Notes: generated by a model from the sequence alone, not told the origin. Counted from the stretch's first letter, positions 1 through 7,377 are shown. The stretch: DNA of 14,865 nucleotides from Bacillota bacterium (GCA_021848765.1 JAJZTU010000050.1:1-14865), one strand, 5' to 3'. Program-made: numbers and translations.

Positions 1-669
1 AATCTTTAAATCCTCCTGAATCATCTGCTTAGTCAGGGTTATGTAGGTGGAAAGTCCGCAGGCATATATCCCCGGATCATCAATGGAAATCAGGACAGGA
101 AGCCCCAGGGCTTTTAGTTCCCGCAACTGCCACTTAGCCTGCAACTGAACGGTCTTTACAATCACATCCCGCAGCTCGGGATGGTAATAGGCTGCCTTAC
201 GCTCATGGTCAGTCATGCAAAAACCCACAGTAACCGGTCCGCTGACCTGGCCCTTGAGAAGTTGGGCTTTTACGCCTCCCCCCCTCTTCAGGCTGTCCAA
301 AAAGGCATAAAAACCCTTAACCCCTTCCCGCGGAAAAGCAAATTTGTCCAGGGCCGCCCTGTCCCCTGCTTCTGCCTCTATGAACCGGCTGTAAAACTCA
401 GTCAGGTTATCCGTCCACTCCGGCCGGTCCATAGCAAACACCAGGCGCTCGTTTTCCCCGGGATTGGCAGTAACCTTGGCCAGGCCACAATCCAAGAGCG
501 GGTAGGCGGATTGCTCCACAAACCCTTCCTTGACCTCCCCCTGAGGAAGCTGAGGCCAGTGGGGAAACTCCGGAAGATACTTATTAATTACAGCCAGAGC
601 CTCCTGCGCCGTTCTGTGGGGAAGACTTCCGATACCGGTAGCCATGCCTTTGGGTTTCCAATTGTTCAT
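1..669 (-). CDS. MetE/UroD-like (cobalamin-independent methionine synthase family) protein, 3' part outside window
   Basis: The first 223 codons of an open frame that runs off the left edge with no stop. The N-terminus MNNWKPKGMATGIGSLPH, followed by FPHWPQLP, is characteristic of a stand-alone family annotated as methionine synthase II or uroporphyrinogen decarboxylase-like in anaerobic Firmicutes. These are TIM barrels that handle methyl or tetrapyrrole substrates. Further recognisable stretches are FVEQSAYPLL and VSGPVTVGF, and VLISIDDPGIYAC near residue 205. Full members are roughly 350-400 aa, so about half is missing, including the C-terminal zinc-ligand region that would decide whether it can be a methyltransferase. 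ATG is chosen because GGAGGT lies about 9 nt upstream. It lies 54 nt downstream of the gene at 724-1626 and is probably co-transcribed. The exact substrate is unknown. Confidence 0.8.
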   Translation of the reverse strand, partial: MNNWKPKGMATGIGSLPHRTAQEALAVINKYLPEFPHWPQLPQGEVKEGFVEQSAYPLLDCGLAKVTANPGENERLVFAMDRPEWTDNLTEFYSRFIEAEAGDRAALDKFAFPREGVKGFYAFLDSLKRGGGVKAQLLKGQVSGPVTVGFCMTDHERKAAYYHPELRDVIVKTVQLQAKWQLRELKALGLPVLISIDDPGIYACGLSTYITLTKQMIQEDLKI

Positions 670-723
670 CAGCTTATTACCTCCAGAAATAGCTTATTAA
701 GTACATTATCAAATATACCTGAT

Positions 724-1626
724 TTAATTTAATTTTAACACTGTAGGACTTAAGCCTGGCTCCCCCAGCATTTCCCGGGTTCTCTCCGGGGCCAGCTTTT
801 CCAGATCGTCTCCGGAAACAACCCGTAAAACGCCTTCCCAGACATTAGCCCCTAAGGCCCGCCCTGCCAGCATGGGGGCTGTAGTTATTAACAGGCTAAC
901 CCCACGCAGCCGCAGTTCCTCCACATCACCGGGGCGCACCGTACCGGTGATGATTATTTTACCTGCTAAATCAGCCGGGAGATGGCGGTAAATAAAATGA
1001 AAATCCCCGGCTATTACCTCAGCCCAGCGGTAATGCTTTTCGAACCGCGGCAAAACGGTATTTTGTTTTTCCCCCAAGGGATATAGATAGCCTAAAGGGA
1101 GCAGGCGCAGAGCAGGTAAGCTAAGGGTAGCAAAAAAATTAAACATTGGCAAACTGCGAAAAGCTACGGGTAATCCCAGTCCAAACATAGCATCACCCAC
1201 CACCAGGGGACAGCCCAACCGGTCGAAGGCCTGAGCCATAACCGGCCGGTCCAGGGCCGACACCAGCAGTACCCGTTTACCCCGGATGTTTACCTTCCCA
1301 CCGGCTGCCAAGTTTTGGATCACCAGGGGCTCCCAGTTATTCTTGACCCAGCTTCCATCCACCAGCGGTGTCTTTGTGACGGCAGCAGCCAGGGTTTGCC
1401 CCAGAGGCAGCGGGAAAGCCCGGTCCCCGGCATAATAGAACCGGTTCACCCCTCCCAGGCACAGGACATCTACCTTTCCATCCAAATCCCGGAGCAGTTC
1501 CACAGCAGATTCCACTTTTCCGTCAGTCCCCACCCGCTCCAGTTGGATTTTCCTTCCCCTAAAGTACATGGTATGTTGAAAATCCCCCCGGGGTGACCCC
1601 AGGCTGATACTGACCACCCTATGCAA
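724..1626 (-). CDS. Conserved protein of the family labelled 'quinate 5-dehydrogenase' (function doubtful)
   Basis: A 300-aa soluble protein. From memory it matches a conserved family of anaerobic Firmicutes that databases call quinate 5-dehydrogenase. Family-like stretches are VVSISLGS at residues 4-11, LERVGTDGKV near 29, GKVDVLCLGG near 50, VDGSWVKN near 89, GKRVLLVSALDRPVMAQ near 116, VIAGDFHFIYRHLP near 205 and LLITTAPMLAGRALG near 246. I see no clear GxGxxG dinucleotide-binding loop, so the enzyme name rests on annotation tradition, not visible motifs. The start is TTG: AAAGGTGGG lies about 6 nt upstream and there is no better ATG. It lies 40 nt after the small membrane-protein gene and upstream of the MetE/UroD-like gene, so the three may be one transcript. 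Confidence 0.75.
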   Translation of the reverse strand: MHRVVSISLGSPRGDFQHTMYFRGRKIQLERVGTDGKVESAVELLRDLDGKVDVLCLGGVNRFYYAGDRAFPLPLGQTLAAAVTKTPLVDGSWVKNNWEPLVIQNLAAGGKVNIRGKRVLLVSALDRPVMAQAFDRLGCPLVVGDAMFGLGLPVAFRSLPMFNFFATLSLPALRLLPLGYLYPLGEKQNTVLPRFEKHYRWAEVIAGDFHFIYRHLPADLAGKIIITGTVRPGDVEELRLRGVSLLITTAPMLAGRALGANVWEGVLRVVSGDDLEKLAPERTREMLGEPGLSPTVLKLN

Positions 1627-1666
1627 CAGTTACCCACCTTTCTTGCCGAGTTATGTTAAATTTCGG

Positions 1667-2155
1667 CTAACACACCTCTCCGGCAACGGGCGGCCTGCCC
1701 AGGCCCTGTTCCAAAACCAACTGTAGAGCCAGGGAAGGCTGAATAAATACCGCCCTTTTTCCTTCAGCCTCATAAATTAGCGCCACAACTTCTTTTGAGC
1801 CGCCGAGCTTGGGGACGGCTCGAATCCGCTGGGCCGGAACCTCCTTTAAGGCAGAATTCTTCAGGAGTTCCCGGAAGGTTCCCCGGAAAACACCCTGAAT
1901 TCCGCTCAGGGGAACAGTCATAACCTCTGCTTCTCTACGTTTTAGAATCAGGCTATCCAGAGTCAAAACATAACTGGTCTGCATTCTGCTAATCAGGTTC
2001 CACACTTCAAACAAAAGATTAGCCCCAATCAGGGCTAACCAATACCAGGCTGCTCCCAAGGCAGCGAACACCGGCAGGACACCGGCCCACAGCGCTACAC
2101 CGATAACCTGGCGCCGGGTTGGCTTTAATTTTTCCTCATGGATTACGGCTTGCAT
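1667..2155 (-). CDS. Small membrane-anchored protein of unknown function, possible bacterial PH-like domain
   Basis: About 162 aa. An N-terminal basic segment (EEKLKPTRRQ) is followed by a hydrophobic hairpin at about residues 17-55 (VIGVALWAGVLPVFAALG, then WYWLALIGANLLFEVW), likely two membrane passes. The soluble C-terminal half has the pattern YVLTLDSLILKRREAEVMTV then PLSGIQGVF, which loosely resembles bacterial PH-like domains; that resemblance is weak. Two starts are possible, GTG at 2161 and ATG at 2155. ATG is preferred because GGGGTG sits 5 nt before it but directly abuts the GTG. The gene begins only about 22 nt past a terminator (2178-2202), so it is expressed either by read-through or from a promoter inside the preceding gene. 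Confidence 0.6.
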   Translation of the reverse strand: MQAVIHEEKLKPTRRQVIGVALWAGVLPVFAALGAAWYWLALIGANLLFEVWNLISRMQTSYVLTLDSLILKRREAEVMTVPLSGIQGVFRGTFRELLKNSALKEVPAQRIRAVPKLGGSKEVVALIYEAEGKRAVFIQPSLALQLVLEQGLGRPPVAGEVC

Positions 2156-2177
2156 ATTCACACCCCGATTTGCCTGT

Positions 2178-2202
2178 AAAGAAAAAGAGGCCTTCGCCTC
2201 TT
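2178..2202 (-). terminator. Rho-independent terminator after the DUF1858 gene
   Basis: A perfect 7-bp stem (AAGAGGC/GCCTCTT on the plus strand, 2185-2191 with 2196-2202) and a 4-nt loop. On the minus strand it is followed by a T-rich run (TTTTTCTTT). It lies 6 nt past the stop of the DUF1858 gene. Confidence 0.8.
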
Positions 2203-2208
2203 CACTCC

Positions 2209-2403
2209 CTACTTGATTGCATCATTCAGGTCTTGGATCAGTTTGTCAATGTCAATTCCGTGGGCCAGGCCACCCTGTTCGATATTCTCAAATCGTGCTG
2301 CTGCACAGCCAAAACATCCCATTCCGTGGGCTTGAAAAACCGGGATAGTCTGGGGATACCTGGCCACAACTTCGCCAATTCCCATTTCCTTGGTAATTTT
2401 CAC
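2209..2403 (-). CDS. DUF1858 / hybrid-cluster-associated redox disulfide domain protein
   Basis: A 64-aa protein made of one DUF1858 domain. It starts as an MKITKEMGIGEVVARYP-like helix, with AHGMGCFGCAAARFE in the middle; the CxxC-like pair (C-F-G-C) is the expected redox disulfide. The family (TIGR03980-like) often accompanies hybrid-cluster proteins and is thought to act in thiol redox chemistry; its partner is unknown and no hybrid-cluster gene is in this window. The start is GTG at 2403: AAAGGGGG sits 7 nt upstream, whereas codons further upstream fall inside the promoter. It is monocistronic by structure, with a good sigma-A promoter at 2429-2457 and a terminator at 2178-2202. Confidence 0.85.
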   Translation of the reverse strand: MKITKEMGIGEVVARYPQTIPVFQAHGMGCFGCAAARFENIEQGGLAHGIDIDKLIQDLNDAIK

Positions 2404-2428
2404 GGCAATTCCCCCTTTCTTTACCAAG

Positions 2429-2457
2429 ATTGTAGCATAGGCAAAGTAAGAAATCAA
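2429..2457 (-). promoter_or_regulatory. Sigma-A-type promoter of the DUF1858 gene
   Basis: On the minus strand TTGATT (2457-2452) and TACAAT (2434-2429) are separated by exactly 17 nt. Transcription would start near 2422, about 20 nt before the GTG start. Confidence 0.7.
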
Positions 2458-2481
2458 ACCTTAGATTGTTCACCCGGAATG

Positions 2482-2518
2482 GCAATGGCTCCCGGGCCAA
2501 GTAGCCGGGAGCCATTGC
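2482..2518 (-). terminator. Long perfect hairpin after the 34-aa membrane-protein gene (no U-tract)
   Basis: A 14-bp perfect inverted repeat (2482-2495 with 2505-2518; arms GCAATGGCTCCCGG / CCGGGAGCCATTGC) with a 9-nt loop. It lies 7 nt past the stop codon at 2526. Neither strand has a T-run after it, so it is either a U-tract-free terminator or an mRNA-stabilising 3' hairpin. Confidence 0.55.
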
Positions 2519-2525
2519 TGTGCTG

Positions 2526-2630
2526 CTAGTCAACAGTAAAGAAACCGGGGAAAATGAAGATGATCAGGATGAAGAGAAGCAGGATAGCCAGAATCTCTCC
2601 ACGTCCTCCACCGCCAAAGATACCACCCAT
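2526..2630 (-). CDS. 34-aa glycine-rich single-pass membrane protein, spore-former type
   Basis: A 34-codon frame. The N-terminus MGGIFGGGGRGE is followed by one hydrophobic helix (ILAILLLFILIIFIF) and the tail PGFFTVD. The layout of a glycine-rich head, one transmembrane helix and a short aromatic tail is that of the very small membrane proteins common in Bacillus and Desulfotomaculum-type spore formers (YjcZ-like), but I cannot place it in a named family with certainty. The ATG at 2630 has the SD sequence GAAAGAGGTG about 6 nt upstream. It is followed by a strong hairpin and preceded by a 28-bp tandem repeat, so it appears to be its own transcription unit. The length is too short for most gene callers. 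Confidence 0.7.
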   Translation of the reverse strand: MGGIFGGGGRGEILAILLLFILIIFIFPGFFTVD

Positions 2631-2695
2631 AAAAAACACCTCTTTCGTCTTTATTACCCGGGCTAAAAACCCGGTTGACTTTCACCACCCTGTCA

Positions 2696-2776
2696 CAGAG
2701 GTGTACATGCTGCTGTTGATCGCAGAGGTGTACATGGATGCTGTTGATCGCAGAGGTGTACATGGATGCTGTTGAC
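2696..2776. repeat. Three tandem ~28-bp direct repeats in the region upstream of the 34-aa gene
   Basis: Units at 2696-2722 (27 nt), 2723-2750 (28 nt) and 2751-2776 (partial). Each begins CAGAGGTGTACATG and ends CTGTTGA(TCG). Copies 2 and 3 are identical over their shared length; copy 1 lacks one base and differs slightly near its middle. Each unit carries the 8-bp near-palindrome GGTGTACA. The repeats lie 66-146 nt upstream of the 34-aa gene's start, so they may be an operator array or simply a slippage repeat. Confidence 0.8.
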
Positions 2777-2826
2777 TTAGCACTATATACTATGCTGAAC
2801 TCCGAAATCAGGTTACTCTACAGGTG

Positions 2827-2877
2827 AACTGTCCGGCCTAATTTCAGGGGAGCTAAACTGTCTGCCGGCCTAATTTC
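2827..2877. repeat. Short direct repeat straddling the stop codon of the second PBP gene
   Basis: Two copies of AACTGTC(TG)CCGGCCTAATTTC-like sequence, at 2827-2845 and 2856-2877, differing by a small insertion. The right copy contains the stop codon of the PBP gene (TAG at 2870-2872), and the left copy repeats that gene end. This suggests a small local duplication. Confidence 0.6.
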
Positions 2878-4846
2878 TACCTGGTGTTCTATCCGCCCGC
2901 TCAATGACTGCCTTCCAGATTCTGGCCGGATAGGATCCACCGACAACTCCCTGCAGGTAGTGTTCCCGGTCAGTCCGGTCATAGCCCACCCAAACCGCTG
3001 CTGCCACTTCAGGGGTGTAGCCCACAAACCAGGCATCCTTATTGCCCTTGATACCCTTAAACTCCGGGGTATCCGGCAGTTGGGTGGTCCCTGTCTTTCC
3101 GGCTGCCGAAAAACTACGCCTGGCCACTTCCCCGGCGTCCTGCTCCAAAGCCTGACTATAGACTCGCCCGGCCACCGTTTGGGCCGGCAAAGCTCCGCCT
3201 GCACCGCTTAATCTGGCTTCGCGGCCTGTGCCGGAGTTAACTACTTCCTCTAACATTCCGGTCATGAGCCGGGCAGTGTTCACTGACATCACCTGCTCTA
3301 CCCTGGGCTTTTTCCCTTTTAGCTCCAGCCCGTTACGGTCCACTACCCGGGCAATGGTGGCAGGCTCCCGGAACACACCTTCCCCGCCAAAAGCCCCAAA
3401 AGCTGCAGCCATCTGCAAGGGCGAAACCCCACCGGTAAGCCCTCCCAGGGCCAGGGACAGGCCCCGGTCGGCTTCCACCAGCGGCAACCCCAGGGCTACT
3501 CCCATGCGGAAGCCGGCATCAACCCCGATCTCTCCCAGCAGCTTCACAGCATAAACATTAACAGAATTCCGCAAAGCAAAGCCCATATCCATGGACCCAT
3601 AGCTGTAGCCGCCGTAATTCTGCGGCCTGTAACTACCCAAAGTTGCTGTGCTGTCATCCAGACGGTAGGTTACCGGATATCCCTTCTCCAGAGCCGGGGC
3701 AAAAACCACCAGGGGCTTAATAGCTGAACCGGGCTGGCGCTTTAGTTGAGTTGCCCGGTTAAACCCCCGGACCGCCTGGTAACCCCGGCCTCCCACCAAA
3801 GCCCGTACTTCCCCCCGGTGATAGTCCACCACCGCTATAGCCCCCTGAACCGGCGCCCCGCCGGCGCCGGGAGGAAACTGGCCCTGGTCTGCCAACACCG
3901 CCTCGGCCGCTCCCTGCAGCTTAGTATCCAGGGTGGAATAGATATTGTAACCTCCCTTGTATAACTCTTCCTCCTCAATTCCATACCTCTCCCTGGCTTC
4001 CCTGATAACCTGGTCCACGAAATAAGGAAAGTTATATCCTCCCTGGCCCTTCACCCCAACCACCCGCAAAGCAGCCGCCCTGGCCCGGTCCGCCTCCATA
4101 GGGGGAATCAGCCTATAACCCTCCATAAGAGTCAGCACCAGGTTCCTCCGGGCTTTGGCAGCCTCCGCATCCCGGTATGGGGAGTAGAGTCCGGGGTGCT
4201 TAGGTATCCCGGCCAGTAAGGCCCCTTCCTCCGGGGTAAGCTGGTCTACATCTTTGCCAAAGTAGAGCCGGGAAGCCGCCTGCACACCATATACCCCGTG
4301 ACCGAAATAAATGCGGTTTAGATACATTCCGAAGATTTCGTCCTTAGAGTATCTTTTTTCCAGTTCCCTGGCCATCACCAGCTCTTTCAACTTACGCAGC
4401 CAGGTCTTCTCCCTGGAAAGAAAGGCATTGCGGACTAACTGCTGGGTGATGGTGCTTGCTCCCTGGGCCAGTTCTTCCTCTTGGATATTCACCAAAGCCG
4501 CCCTGGCAATCCCGACGACATCCAAACCGGGATGGTCATAAAAACGCACATCTTCCACTGCGAGAAAGGCATCTTTCAAGTGCTGCGGAATCTTATTAAA
4601 ATTTACCACTACCCTGTTCTCCGGGCCGTGGAGCTGGGCTACCAGTTTCCCCGTACGGTCGTAAACCAGCGTATTATTCGCAGCCACCAAGTCCCCGTTA
4701 GCCCATTGGTTTTTGTACTGCTCATAGAAGGCCAGGCCAAACCCGGTCAGCACAGCCCCGCCTGCCGGCAGGCTGAATAAAATAAACAGCACAAAACCCA
4801 GGATGATTTGCTTAAACCGTATTCTGCCCCGCTGTACCTTTTGCAC
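2870..4846 (-). CDS. Class A penicillin-binding protein (bifunctional transglycosylase/transpeptidase)
   Basis: A 658-aa peptidoglycan synthase anchored by one N-terminal membrane helix (about residues 13-38, IILGFVLFILFSLPAG). The GT51 domain follows: VEDVRFYDHPG with catalytic Glu98, QGASTITQQLVRN near 128, and MYLNRIYFGHGVYG near 174. The transpeptidase domain has SAIK (Ser374, Lys377), SVN at 428-430 and KTGTT from 584. Compared with its neighbour (4945-7377) it has about 31 extra residues between the GTG stretch and AGKTG, and it ends about 45 residues past the VGGSYPAR motif with no repeat tail. Two GTG starts (4855 and 4846) lie in a duplicated GTGCAAAAG; 4846 is favoured because AAGGAAG is 9 nt upstream of it but only 2 nt from 4855. 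It lies downstream of the other PBP gene, separated by a terminator. Confidence 0.92.
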   Translation of the reverse strand: MQKVQRGRIRFKQIILGFVLFILFSLPAGGAVLTGFGLAFYEQYKNQWANGDLVAANNTLVYDRTGKLVAQLHGPENRVVVNFNKIPQHLKDAFLAVEDVRFYDHPGLDVVGIARAALVNIQEEELAQGASTITQQLVRNAFLSREKTWLRKLKELVMARELEKRYSKDEIFGMYLNRIYFGHGVYGVQAASRLYFGKDVDQLTPEEGALLAGIPKHPGLYSPYRDAEAAKARRNLVLTLMEGYRLIPPMEADRARAAALRVVGVKGQGGYNFPYFVDQVIREARERYGIEEEELYKGGYNIYSTLDTKLQGAAEAVLADQGQFPPGAGGAPVQGAIAVVDYHRGEVRALVGGRGYQAVRGFNRATQLKRQPGSAIKPLVVFAPALEKGYPVTYRLDDSTATLGSYRPQNYGGYSYGSMDMGFALRNSVNVYAVKLLGEIGVDAGFRMGVALGLPLVEADRGLSLALGGLTGGVSPLQMAAAFGAFGGEGVFREPATIARVVDRNGLELKGKKPRVEQVMSVNTARLMTGMLEEVVNSGTGREARLSGAGGALPAQTVAGRVYSQALEQDAGEVARRSFSAAGKTGTTQLPDTPEFKGIKGNKDAWFVGYTPEVAAAVWVGYDRTDREHYLQGVVGGSYPARIWKAVIERADRTPGRN

Positions 4847-4900
4847 CTTTTGCACCTTCCTTTTGCCGCTTTGGTTCTAACACCCTATAGGAATTTTACC

Positions 4901-4938
4901 ACAAAAAATGGTCCCGGACACTGGGCACTGTCCGGGAC
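4901..4938 (-). terminator. Rho-independent terminator between the two PBP genes
   Basis: A 10-bp perfect stem (GTCCCGGACA 4911-4920 with TGTCCGGGAC 4929-4938) and an 8-nt loop. On the minus strand it is followed by CATTTTTTG, i.e. six T. It begins 6 nt past the stop of the 810-aa PBP, so the downstream PBP probably has its own promoter or depends on read-through. Confidence 0.85.
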
Positions 4939-4944
4939 ATTATT

Positions 4945-7377
4945 CTAATTGCCTGCTTCACTGCCGTTTCCTGAAGATTGAGGCGCTTCCCCACCGGCAG
5001 ACGGGCTGCTTGGAGAATTCTGACCCCCTGCCGGCGTCCCGGGAACACCCTGCCCGCTTTCCGGATTTCCGGGACTATCCTGACCGGCAGCCGGAGGTCC
5101 CTGGCCATTATCCGGGTTACCTTGGTCATTGTCTGGGTTGCCTTGGCCATTGTTTGGGTTGCCTTGGCCATTGTCTGGGTTGCCTTGGCCATTGTCTGGG
5201 TTGCCTTGGCCATTGTTTGGGTTGCCTTGGCCATTGTCTGGGTTACCCTGGCCACTATTTGGGTTGCCCTGGGTATTATCCGGGTTATCCTGGTCACTAT
5301 CCGAAGCTCCCTGGGTATCCTCACCGGCCGGCACAGGAGCAGCAGCCCCCCCGTTGTCCGGAACTTCGCTTCCATTCTTCTCAGGCGTCTTTTCAGGTGT
5401 GTCCGGACTCCACACCCGGATATCCCTCCGGTACTTAAATTTACCCTTGTACTCGGGAAAATCTTTCTTGGGCACTCCGTCCAAAGCCTTTTCCATTACC
5501 TTTTTCCACAACCGGGCCGGGTATGACCCTCCTACCACGCCCCGCAGGTAGTGGCCCCGGTCAGTGCGGTCATAGCCGATCCACACGGCAGCAACCAGTT
5601 CCGGAGTATAACCGACAAACCAGGCATCCTTATTTCCCGCAATTTTCTCGAACTCCGGACTATCGGGGAGCTGGGTAGTTCCTGTTTTCCCGGCTACCGG
5701 GCGGTCCATCCTGGCCCTGGTCCCCGTTCCTCCCCTAACCACATCCTGCAGCAAATCTGTCATTACATAGGCGGTATGCGGTTCCATTACCTTACTTGCT
5801 TTGGGCCGGCCGTCAAAAAGGACAGCTCCGGAAGCATCTGTAATCTTGGTGATAGAATGAGGCTCTACAAGAATTCCCGCGTTGGCAAAAGCCCCATATC
5901 CTGAAGCCATCTGCAATGGTGAGACACCGTTGGTAAGACCGCCCAGGGCCAAAGGCAGCACTTTATCCTCAGGCGCCAGGTCAAAGCCCAGCTTCCTGGC
6001 AAAATTGTAACCTGCTTCCACTCCCAACTTATCCAACATTTTCACAGCCCAGACATTTACCGAATACTTTAGGGCGGAAGCCATGGTCATACTTCCCTTA
6101 AAGCCCCCGCTGTAGTTCTGAGGAGTATATTCCCCAAAGCTGACAGGAGAATCATCCAGCACCATATAAGGAGGATATCTGGCCTCCAAAGCCGGTCCGT
6201 ACACTGCAACCGGCTTAAAAGTAGACCCTGGCTGGCGACGGGAGTCCACGGCCCGGTTAAATCCCCGCTTGGCATCATAGTCCCTGCCACCTACCAGCGC
6301 TTTGATTTCCCCGTTGTGGTAATCCACAACGGCAACAGCGCCTTGGACAGGGCGTTTATTCTTCCCTGTAGGCGGAAAATTCCGGTCATCAGCCCATACT
6401 GACTGGGCCGCCTGCTGGACTTTCCTGTCCAGGGTAGTGTATATCCGTAAACCCCCGCCGTAGATGTCTTTTTCGCTAATCCCCAAGCGCTCCCCTGCCT
6501 CCTCCACCACATTGTCAACAAAATAGGGGAACTCATAAGGCTTTTCCAGGGGAGCGGTAAGCAGCCGGTAGCCTTCTTTCCTGGCCTGTTCTTCCTGTTC
6601 CGGGGTTATCAAGCCGTTTTCCGCCATGAGACTCAAGACAGTATTCATCCTTTGTCTGGCCGCCTCCGGCTCTCGGAAAGGAGAATAGCGATTGGGCGCT
6701 TTTGGTAAACCGGCCAGCAAAGCAGCCTCGGGCAGGTTGAGGTCCTTGGCGGTCTTACCGAAATATGTCCTGGCAGCCGCTTCCAGGCCGTACGCCCCGT
6801 GCCCAAAATAAATACGGTTGAGATACATGTTGAGGATTTCTTCTTTAGAGTACTTCTTTTCCATATCCAGGGCCAGGAGAATTTCCTTGATTTTGCGTTC
6901 ATAGGTCTTTTCAGACGTCAGGAGGGAGTTTTTCACCAACTGCTGGGTAATGGTACTGGCCCCTTCCGCAATCCGCCCCTCCCGGAAGTTGACAATCATG
7001 GCCCTGAGAATAGCTTCCGGGTCTATGCCGTTATGCCGGTAAAAACGGACATCCTCAGTGGCGACAAAAGCATCCTTCACCACCTGGGGAATCTCTCCCG
7101 GCAAGGGAAACCGGTCCTCCAAACCCTGGAGTACGGCTATAAGCTTACCTTCCCGGTCATAAATAAAAGTATTGAAATCTGCCTCCAAGTCCTCCGGTTT
7201 CCACGCCGGTGTAGCCGGCAGAGCCATGGCAACAGCCATGTACCCCAAGAAAAACGCTACCACCGCTGTAAGGAAAAAAAACCGCTTACCCTGCCGCCAG
7301 GGCCTGTTCCCGGCATTGCTTCCGGCGTTGCTTCCGGTATTTTTCCCGGTATCGTTCCCGGCATCGTTCTTCCCCAT
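4945..7377 (-). CDS. Class A penicillin-binding protein with Asn/Pro/Gly/Gln repeat tail
   Basis: An 810-aa bifunctional cell-wall synthase. A short Asn/Gly-rich cytoplasmic N-terminus (residues 1-32, with GSNAGSNAGN) precedes a single membrane helix at about 33-53. The GT51 domain has TEDVRFYRHNG (catalytic Glu108), EGASTITQQLVKN near 138 and MYLNRIYFGHGAYG near 184. The transpeptidase has STFK (Ser385, Lys388), SVN at 439-441 and KTGTT from 564. From about residue 660 the protein becomes a disordered, Pro/Asn/Gly/Gln-rich extension that would lie outside the membrane, including nine heptads at 698-760. The ATG start has GAGGGGTG about 7 nt upstream. A promoter at 7427-7455 precedes it and a strong terminator follows. 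The core is close to the next PBP, suggesting tandem duplication. Confidence 0.93.
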   Translation of the reverse strand: MGKNDAGNDTGKNTGSNAGSNAGNRPWRQGKRFFFLTAVVAFFLGYMAVAMALPATPAWKPEDLEADFNTFIYDREGKLIAVLQGLEDRFPLPGEIPQVVKDAFVATEDVRFYRHNGIDPEAILRAMIVNFREGRIAEGASTITQQLVKNSLLTSEKTYERKIKEILLALDMEKKYSKEEILNMYLNRIYFGHGAYGLEAAARTYFGKTAKDLNLPEAALLAGLPKAPNRYSPFREPEAARQRMNTVLSLMAENGLITPEQEEQARKEGYRLLTAPLEKPYEFPYFVDNVVEEAGERLGISEKDIYGGGLRIYTTLDRKVQQAAQSVWADDRNFPPTGKNKRPVQGAVAVVDYHNGEIKALVGGRDYDAKRGFNRAVDSRRQPGSTFKPVAVYGPALEARYPPYMVLDDSPVSFGEYTPQNYSGGFKGSMTMASALKYSVNVWAVKMLDKLGVEAGYNFARKLGFDLAPEDKVLPLALGGLTNGVSPLQMASGYGAFANAGILVEPHSITKITDASGAVLFDGRPKASKVMEPHTAYVMTDLLQDVVRGGTGTRARMDRPVAGKTGTTQLPDSPEFEKIAGNKDAWFVGYTPELVAAVWIGYDRTDRGHYLRGVVGGSYPARLWKKVMEKALDGVPKKDFPEYKGKFKYRRDIRVWSPDTPEKTPEKNGSEVPDNGGAAAPVPAGEDTQGASDSDQDNPDNTQGNPNSGQGNPDNGQGNPNNGQGNPDNGQGNPDNGQGNPNNGQGNPDNDQGNPDNGQGPPAAGQDSPGNPESGQGVPGTPAGGQNSPSSPSAGGEAPQSSGNGSEAGN
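5098..5286 (-). repeat. Nine tandem 21-bp units coding for N-P-(D/N)-N-G-Q-G heptads
   Basis: Codons 698-760 of the 810-aa PBP form nine in-frame 7-residue repeats, variants of NPDNGQG and NPNNGQG. At DNA level the central copies are nearly identical, which makes copy number prone to change by slippage. The region is low-complexity, probably disordered, and located after the transpeptidase domain. Confidence 0.9.

Noticed and set aside
181..732. Plus-strand frame of 183 codons at the left edge
   Set aside because: It lies opposite the MetE/UroD-like gene, which has a recognisable family N-terminus and a good SD; the plus frame has no family likeness.
2530..2763. Minus-strand 77-codon frame with repeated VHLCD units
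   Set aside because: It is produced by the non-coding 28-bp tandem repeat, lacks an SD and overlaps the better-supported 34-aa gene in another frame.
2696..2776. Possible CRISPR array
   Set aside because: The units are directly adjacent with no unique spacers and only three copies; no cas genes are nearby.
4908..5551. Long plus-strand frames rich in repeated GLPWPL / CLGHCLG-type units
   Set aside because: They are translations of the complement of the 21-bp repeat in the PBP tail; repeats without stops stay open in several frames.
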